A DNA stretch of 64,000 nucleotides. It comes from Rhodococcus sp. 4CII. GTDB taxonomy: Bacteria > Actinomycetota > Actinomycetes > Mycobacteriales > Mycobacteriaceae. Made by a program: the position numbers and the translations under genes. The DNA is taken from contig NZ_JACCFE010000002.1 of NCBI RefSeq assembly GCF_014256275.1, forward strand, positions 4,444,001-4,508,000, in the 5' to 3' direction. This document shows positions 8,697-17,607 of the stretch, piece after piece. The notes below the pieces were generated by a model, which made no database searches, was not told where the DNA came from, and worked only from the letters and a program-made list of their open reading frames with translations. Positions within the stretch are counted from its first letter, which is position 1. Each line of letters opens with the position of its first letter.

Positions 8697-9848
8697 ATGA
8701 ACACTTCTCGATTGGTTCCCCCGGTGTCGGACGATCCGCACGCCTTGGACGAGTTGCGCCGCGAGGTCCGCGACTTCGTGGCCGAGTACATCGCCGACGG
8801 TCGCGTCCACCGGCAGGTCGACTGCTGGCTGACCGGGTGGGACGAGGACTTCACCCGGGCGCTCGCGGCCCGCGGCTGGCTCGGCATGACCGTGCCGAGC
8901 GAGTACGGCGGCCACAGCCGCAGCCACCTGGAGCGATTCGTCGTCACCGAGGAACTCCTCGCGGCCGGAATGCCGGTGTCCGCGCACTGGATCGCCGACC
9001 GGCAGATCGTCCCCTCGTTGCTGAAGTACGGCACCGAGGTCCAGAAGCACAGGTTCCTGCCCGCCATCGCGAGCGGCGACTGCTACTTCGGAATCGGCAT
9101 GAGCGAACCGGACTCCGGCTCCGACCTCGCCAGCGTCCGCACCAAGGCCACCCGCGTCGACGGGGGATGGTCCGTCACCGGAACGAAGGTGTGGACCTCG
9201 GGTGCGCACCGCGCGCACATGTTCATCTGCCTGGCACGAACCGCCCCGGTCGATCCTGCGCACCGGCACGACGGTCTCAGCCAGTTCATCGTCGACCTGC
9301 ATTCTCCGGGCGTCGACGTCCGCCCGATCGTCTCGATGAACGGCGGGCACCATTTCAACGAGGTCATCCTCGACGACGTATTCGTCCCCGACGACATGGT
9401 GTTCGGCACCATCGGCAACGGATGGCAGCAGGTCACGTCCGAGCTGAGTTTCGAACGCAGCGGGCCGGAACGCTTCCTGTCGACGTTTCCTCTGCTCGCG
9501 GAGTCCGCCGAGCAGATGCGCCGTGAGGCGTTGCCCCGGCACACCGACGTGGGCCGGTATGTGGCGCGGATCGCCGGGTTGCACCAGATGTCGACGGCCG
9601 TGGCCGGAGCACTCGGACGACACGAGCCGGCGGATACCGCGGCGGCGGTCGTCAAGGTCTTGGGAACCTCCACCGAGGGCGACATCGCCGATTTCGCCGA
9701 TCTGCTCACCGGCGACCCGTCCGCCGAGCAGGCGGATTACGCGGCGATGCTCGAGAGCGCCGTCGTCCAACGTCCGGGATTCACGCTCCGTGGCGGCACC
9801 AACGAAGTTCTGCGCGGCGTGATCGCACGAGGATTGGGGATGCGCTGA
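8697..9848 (+). CDS. Acyl-CoA dehydrogenase
   Basis: A 383-residue FAD-dependent acyl-CoA dehydrogenase. I chose ATG 8697 (weak GAAAG before it) over a TTG at 8616 that lies inside the thiolase gene. Family marks are GIGMSEPDSGSDLAS (flavin and substrate loop), KVWTSGAHRAHMF, and the C-terminal GGTNEVLRGVIARGLGMR, the FAD-adenine/helix region. The stop overlaps the next start in TGATG. The pair of a full-length and a shorter dehydrogenase resembles actinobacterial FadE heterodimers that act on steroid or other bulky CoA esters, with one subunit carrying the base. That pairing is an inference from size and overlap. Confidence 0.9.
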   Translation: MNTSRLVPPVSDDPHALDELRREVRDFVAEYIADGRVHRQVDCWLTGWDEDFTRALAARGWLGMTVPSEYGGHSRSHLERFVVTEELLAAGMPVSAHWIADRQIVPSLLKYGTEVQKHRFLPAIASGDCYFGIGMSEPDSGSDLASVRTKATRVDGGWSVTGTKVWTSGAHRAHMFICLARTAPVDPAHRHDGLSQFIVDLHSPGVDVRPIVSMNGGHHFNEVILDDVFVPDDMVFGTIGNGWQQVTSELSFERSGPERFLSTFPLLAESAEQMRREALPRHTDVGRYVARIAGLHQMSTAVAGALGRHEPADTAAAVVKVLGTSTEGDIADFADLLTGDPSAEQADYAAMLESAVVQRPGFTLRGGTNEVLRGVIARGLGMR

Positions 9849-10876
9849 TGACCACCGCAACGACGATCGACACCGATCTGGTCGACATGATGTCCGCGGT
9901 CTTCGCGCGGCACCGGCAGCAACACGAACCGGCGATCGGCGCGGCACCCTGGAACACGACGCTCTGGGCGCAGCTCGACGAACTGGGCCTGGTCCGCCTC
10001 ACCGGCTCCGAGGCCACGGGCGGGAGCGGCGGAAGCTGGCTCGAGGCGGCCGAACTGGTCCAGGCCGCGGTCTGGAACGGCGTCCGGGTGCCCGTCGCCG
10101 AACACGACCTCCTCGCCGGGTGGCTCCTCGAGACGGCCGGACTGCCGGTCGGCACGGCGCGGCGCACAGTGGCCGTGCTGGGCGCCTACGGTGCTGCGTC
10201 GAGTGTGCCGTGGGCACGCGAGGCCGAGCGGATCGTCACCGTATGGAACGACGGAAACACCTACCGCGTAGCCGATCTCGCGACGAGCGCCTTCGAGATC
10301 ACCGAGGGTGTCAACCTGGCCGAGGAGCCCCGTGACACCGTGCGCATCGACCTGACGGCGCTGTCGGGCACCGCCGTCGACGAGTCGATCGTTCGGCAGT
10401 TCTTCCTGCGCGGGGCGCTGGTCCGGGCTCTGCAGACGTGTGCCGCGCTCGACCGCATCGTCGACCTGTCGGTGTCGCATGCGAGTGAACGGTCGCAGTT
10501 CGGTCGTCCACTCGCCAAGTTCCAGGCGGTGCAGAACCTGGTGGCCGACATCGCCGCGGAGGCTGCGCTGGCCCGGGCCGCCACCGAGGCCGCGCTCGCC
10601 GTGGCGGTGCGTACGCAGTGGGCGGCAACGGATCTCGAGTTCTCCATTGCGGTCGCCCGGTCGTGCGCCGGGCACGCGGCGTCGGTCGTCGTGCGCAACG
10701 CCCATCAGGTGCACGGAGCGATCGGCACGACCCGCGAGCACCGACTGCACGAGTTCACCAAGCCGGCACTGGCCTGGCGGTCGGAATTCGGTTCCGTCCA
10801 GTACTGGGACGACAAGTTGACCGACGCTGCGCTCGCCGCCGGGCGCGACGGCCTGTGGGGTCTCGTCACCGGCTAG
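9848..10876 (+). CDS. Acyl-CoA dehydrogenase, shorter partner subunit
   Basis: A 342-residue member of the acyl-CoA dehydrogenase family, translationally coupled to the preceding dehydrogenase. The N-terminal half is divergent and short; the C-terminal helical bundle is recognisable through SHASERSQFGRPLAKFQAVQ, ARSCAGHAASVVVRNAHQVHG and GTTREHRLHEF. Proteins of this type usually form an alpha2beta2 enzyme with the dehydrogenase encoded just upstream. Transcription appears to end here, since the following DNA is a decayed regulator gene. Confidence 0.87.
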   Translation: MTTATTIDTDLVDMMSAVFARHRQQHEPAIGAAPWNTTLWAQLDELGLVRLTGSEATGGSGGSWLEAAELVQAAVWNGVRVPVAEHDLLAGWLLETAGLPVGTARRTVAVLGAYGAASSVPWAREAERIVTVWNDGNTYRVADLATSAFEITEGVNLAEEPRDTVRIDLTALSGTAVDESIVRQFFLRGALVRALQTCAALDRIVDLSVSHASERSQFGRPLAKFQAVQNLVADIAAEAALARAATEAALAVAVRTQWAATDLEFSIAVARSCAGHAASVVVRNAHQVHGAIGTTREHRLHEFTKPALAWRSEFGSVQYWDDKLTDAALAAGRDGLWGLVTG

Positions 10877-10948
10877 AGGAGTCCCAGCCCGCGTGCGGTC
10901 AAACGGTCGACCCGACGTTGCCCCACGTTTTCCGATCACCGGACCTGG

Positions 10949-10960
10949 AGACGATCGTCT
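10949..10960. promoter_or_regulatory. 12-bp palindrome, candidate TetR operator (site 2)
   Basis: AGACGATCGTCT is a perfect palindrome with the same ACGATCGT core as site 1, lying just upstream of the decayed TetR gene. The intact TetR paralogue has a similar site upstream of its own start. Confidence 0.45.
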
Positions 10961-10969
10961 TCGTCGTCC

Positions 10970-11490
10970 TGCGGTGACCCTGCCGTTCTCCGGGCGGAGT
11001 TTCGATGTCGTCGGCGTCGATGCGATCGCCGCGGCTGCGGGTATCACCGGTTCTGCTGTCTACCGCCATTTCTCCAGTAAGGACGAGGTCCTCGCCGCGC
11101 TCGTCTATCGCCTCCTCGATGCTCTGCTGATTCGGATCGGCGAACCGATTGATTCCCCCCGAGGCGGATTTCGAAGGCCTGATCGCCGCACATGTGGAAT
11201 TCTCGATCGACAATCCCGAGCTCGCAACCAACTGGAACCGTGAGCAGGCGACGTTGTCGCAGGTGTACCGCGCCAACATCACGAGGCGTAAGCGCAGGTA
11301 CATCCATCGATCGTTGGATCCGCGCGCTTGATGCCAACTATCCCGGCCATGCGCGAGAAGAACTCGCGGCGGCAGTTCGCGCAGTGCATGGCCTGATCTC
11401 GTCGGACACTCCCGTCCCGAGGGAATCACGCGTCCTTCGGGCATCTCGGGCGTGCTCCAGCGCATGGCCAAAGGGGCATTGTCGGGTTGG
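10970..11490 (+). pseudogene. Frameshifted TetR-family regulator (relic of a duplication)
   Basis: Pieces of a TetR protein appear in three successive frames. The DNA-binding domain (FDVVGVDAIAAAAGITGSA, then VYRHFSSKDEVLAAL) reads to about 11155. The middle (GLIAAHVEFSIDNPEL, WNREQATLSQVYRAN) continues in a second frame from about 11160 to 11310. The C-terminal part (IRALDANYPGHAREELAAAV) is in a third frame from about 11310. All pieces align in order with the intact TetR encoded at 24360, often residue for residue, and DNA similarity continues past the last readable protein to about 11490. The first 15 or so codons are degraded and no start is evident. At least two indels therefore inactivate it. 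Confidence 0.88.
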
Positions 11491-12284
11491 AATCGCGCGG
11501 ACGAATTTGAATAACTTCGTAGTCAACACGTCTTCGGTGAGGACTGTCTGGCCCGCGCTGACAGCAAGCCGGCTCAACCGCGGCTATGTGCACCAGCCCG
11601 CGACCGTTCGCGGGGCAGGGGCGACAACAATCCAGACGTGTAGACCTCAGGGTGCACCGGGGCGATGGGACCGACAGCTGGCCAGGCCGGTGGCCCCGCG
11701 GTGGGACCGCTCGGTCGCGATGTCCGCGAATCGGCGCGGTGGCACATGCGGTTGTCGGCGAACATGACTAACCCGCATCAATAAACCGAAACCAGGTGCG
11801 CCGCAACCGCATCACTTGCTCGAATCCGGGGCTGCATGGTGGGTCGATCTACGACACGGCTGGCGTTTCAGTCCTCACCTATAGCGCGCCCGGGTGAGGC
11901 CGTCTCCATCGGCGCGTGGCTCATGTGATTGATGTGACTCGTGATGCATGAGCTTTCTTCGCAGTTTGGTACCGGATGCATTGTGGGAGATCGCTGAGCC
12001 GCGGAGTACGCGGTTCGCCACCCGCCCAAGGCGGCGGTCGCCCACCGGTCGACGATCGGGAGGTGTGGACCATCACCACGAACGGCGGCGGCAGAGGCCG
12101 CCGGGCGCAGCTGCTGGTGAGGGCGAACACGACCGCGATGCGGGTGGGCACGCCCGTGATGGTCGCACCGGCGGGCCTCGTCATGCACGATCCGGGCGAC
12201 AATGCTTCCTGGTCGGATCGTGTTCGAACACGCGTCCACATCGGTGAGGGTACGACCGACGGAACACATCGACCATCGGTGCTG
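11491..12284. other. Gene-free stretch of about 800 bp
   Basis: No frame here has convincing protein similarity, codon pattern or ribosome site; the open frames are short and change strand. It separates the TetR relic from the convergent FprB-like gene. I see no inverted terminal repeats or transposase fragments. It may be decayed coding DNA, but nothing identifies its former content. Confidence 0.5.
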
Positions 12285-13964
12285 TCAGGCTGGGGGTATC
12301 GAGGCCCGCAGCAGGTCGGCAGTGGTGACGAACTTGGTGCGCGGCCGGCCGTCGGTCCGGCCCGCGGCGCGTTCGCGCTCGTCGATCCGCTGCCAGCCCT
12401 CATAGTCGACGTACTGCGGAGCGCGTTCCGCGACGAGTGCGGCAAGCTTCTCCCGCCCGCCGACCGGCGGCATGAGACGGCCCGCGACGAAGTCCTCGAT
12501 CAGGCCGTCCACGGTCTGTTCCGAACACAGTCGGTTCGTGCCGATCACGCCGCTCGGACCGCGCTTGATCCAGCCGGCGGTGTACACCCCGGTTACGGGA
12601 TTGCCAGTGGCGGGGTCGACTACACGGCCGCCATCGTTGGGGATCGTGCCGCGGCGGTCGTCGAACGGCAGGTCGGGGATCGATTTCCCCCGGTACCCAA
12701 TAGAACGCAGGACGAGACCGGTCTCGAGAGTCTCCAGCACGCCGGTGCCCGACGCCACTGCCCGACCGTCCACTGTCATGAGTGCGGTGCGTTCCAGGGT
12801 GATCGCCTCCACCTTCCCGTTCCCCGTGAGCTCGATCGGGGACGAGAGAAAGCGGAGCACGATACGTTTGTTGCCCGGTGTGACCGGCTGCTGCGCGAAC
12901 TTCTCGAGTTGGCCTACTTTCCAGCGGATCCGGGGTTCGGTGTCCGGGTCGTCGTGCGCCGCCTGCGTGGATGGATCGAGGGCGAGTTCGTTGTCTTCGA
13001 CGACGATGTCGACGCCGTCGAGGTTGCCGAGGGCCATGAGTTCGGGTGTCGTGAAAGCGGCCTGCACCGCACCTCGTCGCCCAACGATGACAACCTCACG
13101 GATCGCGGAGCCGCGTAGCGCGGCCACGGCGTGTTCCGCAATCTCACTCCGGGCCAGGTGTTTGGGATCGGTTACGAGGATCCGCGCGATATCGAGGGCG
13201 ACATTGCCGTGGCCAATGATCACGGCACGCTCACCGGACAGGTCGAACACCCGGTCCGCATAGTCGGGATGACCGTTGTACCAGGCGACGAACTCGGTGG
13301 CTGCGTGGGAACCCGGCAGGTCCTCGCCCTCGATACCCGCGCGCCTGTCACCTGCGGCGCCGACGGCGTAGATGACGGCGTGGTGGTTGGCTAGCAACTC
13401 GGCATGGGTGAGATCGGTGCCGATCTCGACCCCGAAGTGGCACTCCGTGTTCTTGTGGCCGAGCGCGCGGCGAAACAGGTCGCCCACAGCCTTGGTGCTG
13501 GTGTGGTCCGGGGCGACGCCGCTGCGGACCAGCCCGTACGGGGTGGGGAGGCGGTCGAACATGCTCACCTCCACACGGGCGCGGGACGTCAGGTCGAGGG
13601 CCGCGTAGCAGGCAGAAGGGCCCGAGCCGACGATGGCGACTCGCAGAGTACCCAGATCTACGGGGGCGTTGACGTGGTCCCGGCCAGTCGGCCACTCCGG
13701 CCCGATGGGGTACCGCTCATAGTACTCGGTGGCGAGCTGCTGGTACGGCTCCTGGTCCTCGGTGAGTTCGTGGTCGGCGTAGATGGCGTCGGTGGGGCAC
13801 TCGTCGGCGCACGCACCGCAGTCGATACACGTGTCGGCGTCGACGTAAAGCATCTCGGTCGTCGCGAAGGGTGCCTCGTCCGGTGTCGGGTGGATGCAAT
13901 TGACGGGGCAGACCGACACGCAAGACGCATCGTTGCAACATGATTGGGTGATCACGAAAGCCAC
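12285..13964 (-). CDS. fprB: Ferredoxin/ferredoxin-NADP+ reductase (FprB-type)
   Basis: A 559-residue two-part redox protein. The first 65 residues or so form a bacterial ferredoxin with cysteine motifs around CVSVCPVNC and CIDCGACADECP. The remainder is an adrenodoxin-reductase-like NADPH:ferredoxin reductase with VAIVGSGPSACYAA (FAD), PYGLVRSGVAPDH, IGHGNVALDIARIL (NADP) and GWIKRGPSGVIGTNR. This is the architecture of mycobacterial FprB. GTG 13964 has AGAGAGG 6 nt upstream and starts exactly at the ferredoxin domain; the upstream ATG at 14072 would add an unrelated tail. It diverges from a P450 gene 730 bp away and could pass electrons to it, directly or through its own ferredoxin domain. 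Confidence 0.92.
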   Translation of the reverse strand: MAFVITQSCCNDASCVSVCPVNCIHPTPDEAPFATTEMLYVDADTCIDCGACADECPTDAIYADHELTEDQEPYQQLATEYYERYPIGPEWPTGRDHVNAPVDLGTLRVAIVGSGPSACYAALDLTSRARVEVSMFDRLPTPYGLVRSGVAPDHTSTKAVGDLFRRALGHKNTECHFGVEIGTDLTHAELLANHHAVIYAVGAAGDRRAGIEGEDLPGSHAATEFVAWYNGHPDYADRVFDLSGERAVIIGHGNVALDIARILVTDPKHLARSEIAEHAVAALRGSAIREVVIVGRRGAVQAAFTTPELMALGNLDGVDIVVEDNELALDPSTQAAHDDPDTEPRIRWKVGQLEKFAQQPVTPGNKRIVLRFLSSPIELTGNGKVEAITLERTALMTVDGRAVASGTGVLETLETGLVLRSIGYRGKSIPDLPFDDRRGTIPNDGGRVVDPATGNPVTGVYTAGWIKRGPSGVIGTNRLCSEQTVDGLIEDFVAGRLMPPVGGREKLAALVAERAPQYVDYEGWQRIDERERAAGRTDGRPRTKFVTTADLLRASIPPA

Positions 13965-14697
13965 GGCGGGACCTCTCTGGAACGGTGGGAGCGGTACCGC
14001 GTCGTGGTTGGACTGCCGACTGCGGTGTCGCGCTCTTCGATTGCCGCGATTGTGCCGTATTTTGATCCTCATTGTCTATATATTGTTCGGGGTCGGCTCC
14101 GGTCCGGTCGGAGTCTCGCGCCGGCCGTGTTCCATCAGCGATCCGTCGGCGCCTCCCCACCTGGCGACACCACACCCGGATCGTGCGTACGACGGGCGCA
14201 TGAAGTCATCTCGGGTCCGGCTCCGCGCTTCCTTGAAGGGCCGTAAAGACGGTGATGGGAGCTTATGTCGCAATCAATTGAAAGAAAGCCCATCCAGGAG
14301 ATTTGCGACTGTCAGTCTTGCAATTATCAGGCCCGACTCGTTAGAGTGTGACGCATACGGCCTCGCCGGTGTGGATCTCGTATCTACCTACAAGACCTCC
14401 GGTATCAGGTGATAAGGAGCGGGTGAGACGCAGACCGTCAACCAGAACTTCACGCGGGAGCCTTTCCATAGCCACTGCGGTCCCATCTGACCGTCGTGCG
14501 ACGTCGAGGACATCGCCCTCTGGTTGTCTTCCTCGTCTCGAACGACTCGAATATGATCACGGCTGAGCGCAGCAGCTCGATGCGGGCGCACACTCACCTA
14601 GAAATCTGGCTCCATTACGTTGATGACTGCTCGGCGGTCTCGGCGCATCGGGCCGGAACCCGTACCGCGCGGATCTTTCTAACCGAGAGGAACATCA
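13965..14697. other. Long divergent intergenic region, fprB / P450
   Basis: About 730 bp without a gene. Its AT-rich segment near 14040-14100 probably holds the fprB promoter on the minus strand, but I could not pick a clear -35/-10 pair. The segment 14301-14346 holds the P450 promoter described separately. From there to the P450 start is a leader of roughly 350 nt in which I see no convincing small gene. Confidence 0.5.
14301..14346 (+). promoter_or_regulatory. P450 promoter with operator-like element (twin of 15942)
   Basis: TTGCAA (14318-14323), a 17-bp spacer, and TTAGAG (14341-14346). Just upstream lie ATTTGCGAC (14301-14309) and a short palindrome GACTGTCAGTC overlapping the -35. The same 46-bp arrangement occurs before the aldehyde dehydrogenase gene: 23 of the first 31 positions match and the -10 sits at exactly the same offset. 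Confidence 0.6.
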
Positions 14698-15936
14698 ATG
14701 ACCGACATTCTGTCGTCCAAGGTCGGCAGCCTGCTGTCCGGCTTCGACCCCTGGGATCCTGCGCATGTCGACGATCCGATCGCCGTCTACACGATGATGC
14801 GCGAGACCGAACCGATGCACTGGAACACGAAGCGCGGGTTGTGGTTCGCGACGCGGTATGACGACGTCGCCCTGGTGCTGCGGGATCACGAGAACTTCTC
14901 CTCTGCCCAGTACAACATCGACAAGCCGCACATGACCGAGCGGCCGGTGGATGGCGAGCGGTACCAGGCGTTCAAGGGCCCGACGATGGTGACGACCGAG
15001 CCGCCCGAACATACACGTCTACGCAAGGGCTCGGCGCCAGCCTTCTCGACGCGCGGTCTCAAGCGGCTCAAGGATCGTGTGGAGGACATCGCTGACCGAC
15101 TGCTGAACCAGGTCGAAGGCAACGAGGGCATGGACGCCATCGCCGACTACGCCTACCCGCTGCCGGTCTACGCGATCGGTGAACTCCTGGGGGTGCCCCA
15201 TGAGGACCAGGACGAGTTCTTGGCGCTGGCTCTGGCGGACAAGGGAAGCCCCGCGCACGACCCCAATGCGACCAAAGAGACGCTGGAGCGCACCGCTGCC
15301 CACGGGCGCCGCCTGCGCGATTTCGTCGAGGACGTGATCGAGAAGAAGAGGAAGCAGCCAGGCGAGGACCTCATCAGCTCCCTGTTGGTGTCACAGCAGG
15401 AGGACAACCTGACGCATGCCGAGATGATCGACACCATCCACCTCATGATGGAGGCGGGTCACATCACGACCGTGAACCTCATCGGTAACGGCCTCGATGT
15501 ACTGCTTGACCGTCCCGAGGACATGGAGTGGCTCCGCAACGACCCCGACCTCGCGACTTCGGCCGTGCAAGAGTGCCTGCGCTATGTCGGCCCGGTGCAG
15601 TTCACCGGGCGCACGGCGATCAAGGACACGGTGCTCGGTGGCCAGCTCATCAAGGCCGGCGAGGCCGTCATCCCGCTGATGCCGGCGGCGAACCGAGATC
15701 CGTTGCAGTTCGCGGATCCGGAGGAGTTCCGGATCGATCGCAAGCCCAACCGGCACCTGGGAGTCGGGATCGGTATCCATGTATGCATTGGTGCAGCACT
15801 CGCGCGACTGGAAACCGAGATCGCGTTCACCAAGCTGCTTTCACGTTTTCCGAACCTTCGGCGAGCGGGCGAGGCCGAGTGGAACACCAGCTTCGAGCTG
15901 CGTGGCCGGACGACGCTTCCGGTCGCCTTCCGCTGA
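14698..15936 (+). CDS. Cytochrome P450
   Basis: A 412-residue soluble bacterial P450 (ferredoxin-dependent monooxygenase), GAGAGG 8 nt before the ATG. The oxygen-activating I helix reads MEAGHITTVNLIGNG (AGHITT in place of the common AGxDT). The K helix contains ECLRY (ExxR), and the heme ligand lies in GVGIGIHVCIGAALARLE. The Phe normally found seven residues before the heme Cys is Val, an unusual change. An FprB-type reductase diverges upstream, and an aldehyde dehydrogenase with a matching promoter follows. This suggests hydroxylation of a substrate that is then oxidised through alcohol and aldehyde. I cannot assign a CYP family by eye. Confidence 0.92.
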   Translation: MTDILSSKVGSLLSGFDPWDPAHVDDPIAVYTMMRETEPMHWNTKRGLWFATRYDDVALVLRDHENFSSAQYNIDKPHMTERPVDGERYQAFKGPTMVTTEPPEHTRLRKGSAPAFSTRGLKRLKDRVEDIADRLLNQVEGNEGMDAIADYAYPLPVYAIGELLGVPHEDQDEFLALALADKGSPAHDPNATKETLERTAAHGRRLRDFVEDVIEKKRKQPGEDLISSLLVSQQEDNLTHAEMIDTIHLMMEAGHITTVNLIGNGLDVLLDRPEDMEWLRNDPDLATSAVQECLRYVGPVQFTGRTAIKDTVLGGQLIKAGEAVIPLMPAANRDPLQFADPEEFRIDRKPNRHLGVGIGIHVCIGAALARLETEIAFTKLLSRFPNLRRAGEAEWNTSFELRGRTTLPVAFR

Positions 15937-15941
15937 AATTA

Positions 15942-15987
15942 ATTTGCGACAAGGCGTCTTGTAATAATCTGGTAGTCCGGATTAGAG
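15942..15987 (+). promoter_or_regulatory. Aldehyde dehydrogenase promoter with operator-like element (twin of 14301)
   Basis: TTGTAA (15959-15964), 17-bp spacer, TTAGAG (15982-15987), preceded by ATTTGCGAC and an inverted repeat ACAAG-GCGT-CTTGT that overlaps the -35. It begins 6 bp after the P450 stop and 146 bp before the next start, so the dehydrogenase gene has its own promoter rather than relying only on read-through. Confidence 0.6.
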
Positions 15988-16133
15988 TGAGGGACATCAC
16001 GATGCGGCGGCTGGTCTCGGCAGCCTCAGGGACTTACGGGTGAAGCGGACGACGATGCGTAAGTCCTGTCTTCGCCGGTAAGACGCAGCAATCGCAGGAA
16101 TGTGAGATCACCTGCAGAAGGAGGAGCCGGGTA

Positions 16134-17555
16134 ATGGCTGAGCATTTCGCCGCTGAAATGGTCATCAACGGTAGGCGCGTGACGAGTGACTCCACCGTGG
16201 GTGTGCTCGATCCCGCGACCGAGGAGGTGTGGGCCGTCGTACCCGAGTGCTCCGATGCTCAGCTCGACGAGGCCTTCGCCGCTGCCGCGGAAGCTCAGCC
16301 CGCCTGGGGGCGGGACGAGGAGGCGAGAAGGAAGGGACTGCGTTCGGCCGCGGATGCCCTGCGCCGCAACGAGGACGAACTGTCCGAACTCCTCACCCGG
16401 GAACAGGGTAAGTCCCGCGCAGATTCACGGATGGAGATCCAGCTGTCGGCGATGTGGCTGGAACAGTTCGCCGAGATGCCGGTGCCCGAGAGTTCGGTGC
16501 CGGACGACTGCGCGGGCTTCGCGGTCAGCGCCGAGCGCCGGCCCCTGGGCGTGGTTGCGGCGATCACTCCGTGGAACTTCCCTGTGACACTTGCATGCTG
16601 GAAGCTGGGCCCGGCGCTCAGGACCGGCAACACGGTGGTGCTGAAGCCGTCGCCGTACACGCCTGTCTCCACGTTGAGATTCGGTGCCTTGATTGCCGAC
16701 GTGCTCCCGCCTGGCGTCGTCAACGTGGTCTCGGGCGGTGATTCGCTCGGCGCCCGAATGACCACGCATTCGATACCTGCGAAGGTGAGCTTCACCGGTT
16801 CGGTGGCGACGGGCAAGGCGGTGGCCCGATCGGCCGCGGACGATCTGAAGCGCATCACGCTCGAACTCGGCGGCAACGATCCGGCGATCCTGCTCGACGA
16901 TGTCGACCCCGAAGCCATCGCCGAGAAGCTGTTCACGTTGAGCTTCGCCAACAACGGTCAGCTCTGCGGCTGCATCAAGCGAATCTATGTGCCTGCAGCG
17001 CATTTCGACCGCATGGCAGAACTGCTGTCCGGACTCGCTCGTGGCGTGCGGGTCGGGCCCGGCATGGTCGAAGGTACGGATCTCGGGCCGATCAACAATC
17101 GCCCCCAATACGAGCGTGTGCTGGAACTGCTCGACGACGCGATTTCCCACGGAGCGAAAGCGATCGCCGGTGGCGAGCCGCCCGCCGGACCGGGCTACTT
17201 CCTGCCGCCCACGGTTCTGGTCGACGTTGCCCCGGACAGCCGGATCGTGCAGGAGGAACAGTTCGGACCCGTGCTTCCACTCGTCCGCTACACCGATCTG
17301 GATGCTGTCATCGATGACGTGAACTCGTCGAAGTTCGGCCTCGGCGCATCGGTCTGGGGCCGCGATGTCGACCGCGCACGCGCAATCGGCCGCCGCCTCG
17401 AATCCGGCACGGTCTTCGTCAATGCGCATTCGATCGCAGCGCCGAACATCCCCGTCGGGGGCGCCAAATGGAGCGGTCTGGGGATGGAGAACGGCCTCGA
17501 GGGTCTTCACGAGTACACACAGCTGAAAGTGACGTTCGAGTCGCAGGACTCCTGA
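16134..17555 (+). CDS. NAD(P)-dependent aldehyde dehydrogenase
   Basis: A 473-residue aldehyde dehydrogenase, AAGGAGGAG upstream of the ATG. The Rossmann-type signature FTGSVATGKAV, the general base Glu in LELGGNDPAI and the nucleophilic Cys in NNGQLCGCIKRIYV are all present and properly spaced; the C-terminal NIPVGGAKWSGLGMENG completes the fold. The GQxCxxIKR form of the Cys motif is typical of broad-range enzymes of the succinate-semialdehyde/vanillin type. It lies between a P450 and an MFS gene, with an alcohol dehydrogenase further on, and probably carries out the aldehyde-to-acid step of the same pathway. Confidence 0.92.
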   Translation: MAEHFAAEMVINGRRVTSDSTVGVLDPATEEVWAVVPECSDAQLDEAFAAAAEAQPAWGRDEEARRKGLRSAADALRRNEDELSELLTREQGKSRADSRMEIQLSAMWLEQFAEMPVPESSVPDDCAGFAVSAERRPLGVVAAITPWNFPVTLACWKLGPALRTGNTVVLKPSPYTPVSTLRFGALIADVLPPGVVNVVSGGDSLGARMTTHSIPAKVSFTGSVATGKAVARSAADDLKRITLELGGNDPAILLDDVDPEAIAEKLFTLSFANNGQLCGCIKRIYVPAAHFDRMAELLSGLARGVRVGPGMVEGTDLGPINNRPQYERVLELLDDAISHGAKAIAGGEPPAGPGYFLPPTVLVDVAPDSRIVQEEQFGPVLPLVRYTDLDAVIDDVNSSKFGLGASVWGRDVDRARAIGRRLESGTVFVNAHSIAAPNIPVGGAKWSGLGMENGLEGLHEYTQLKVTFESQDS

Positions 17556-17607
17556 GCCGGCCATCCACAGGGCACTGTTTCTTGCTGAGAAGGGAACCGG
17601 AACAATC

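Noticed and set aside
11491..12284. A decayed insertion sequence in the gene-free stretch
   Set aside because: I found no terminal inverted repeats, target duplication or transposase-like peptide in any frame.
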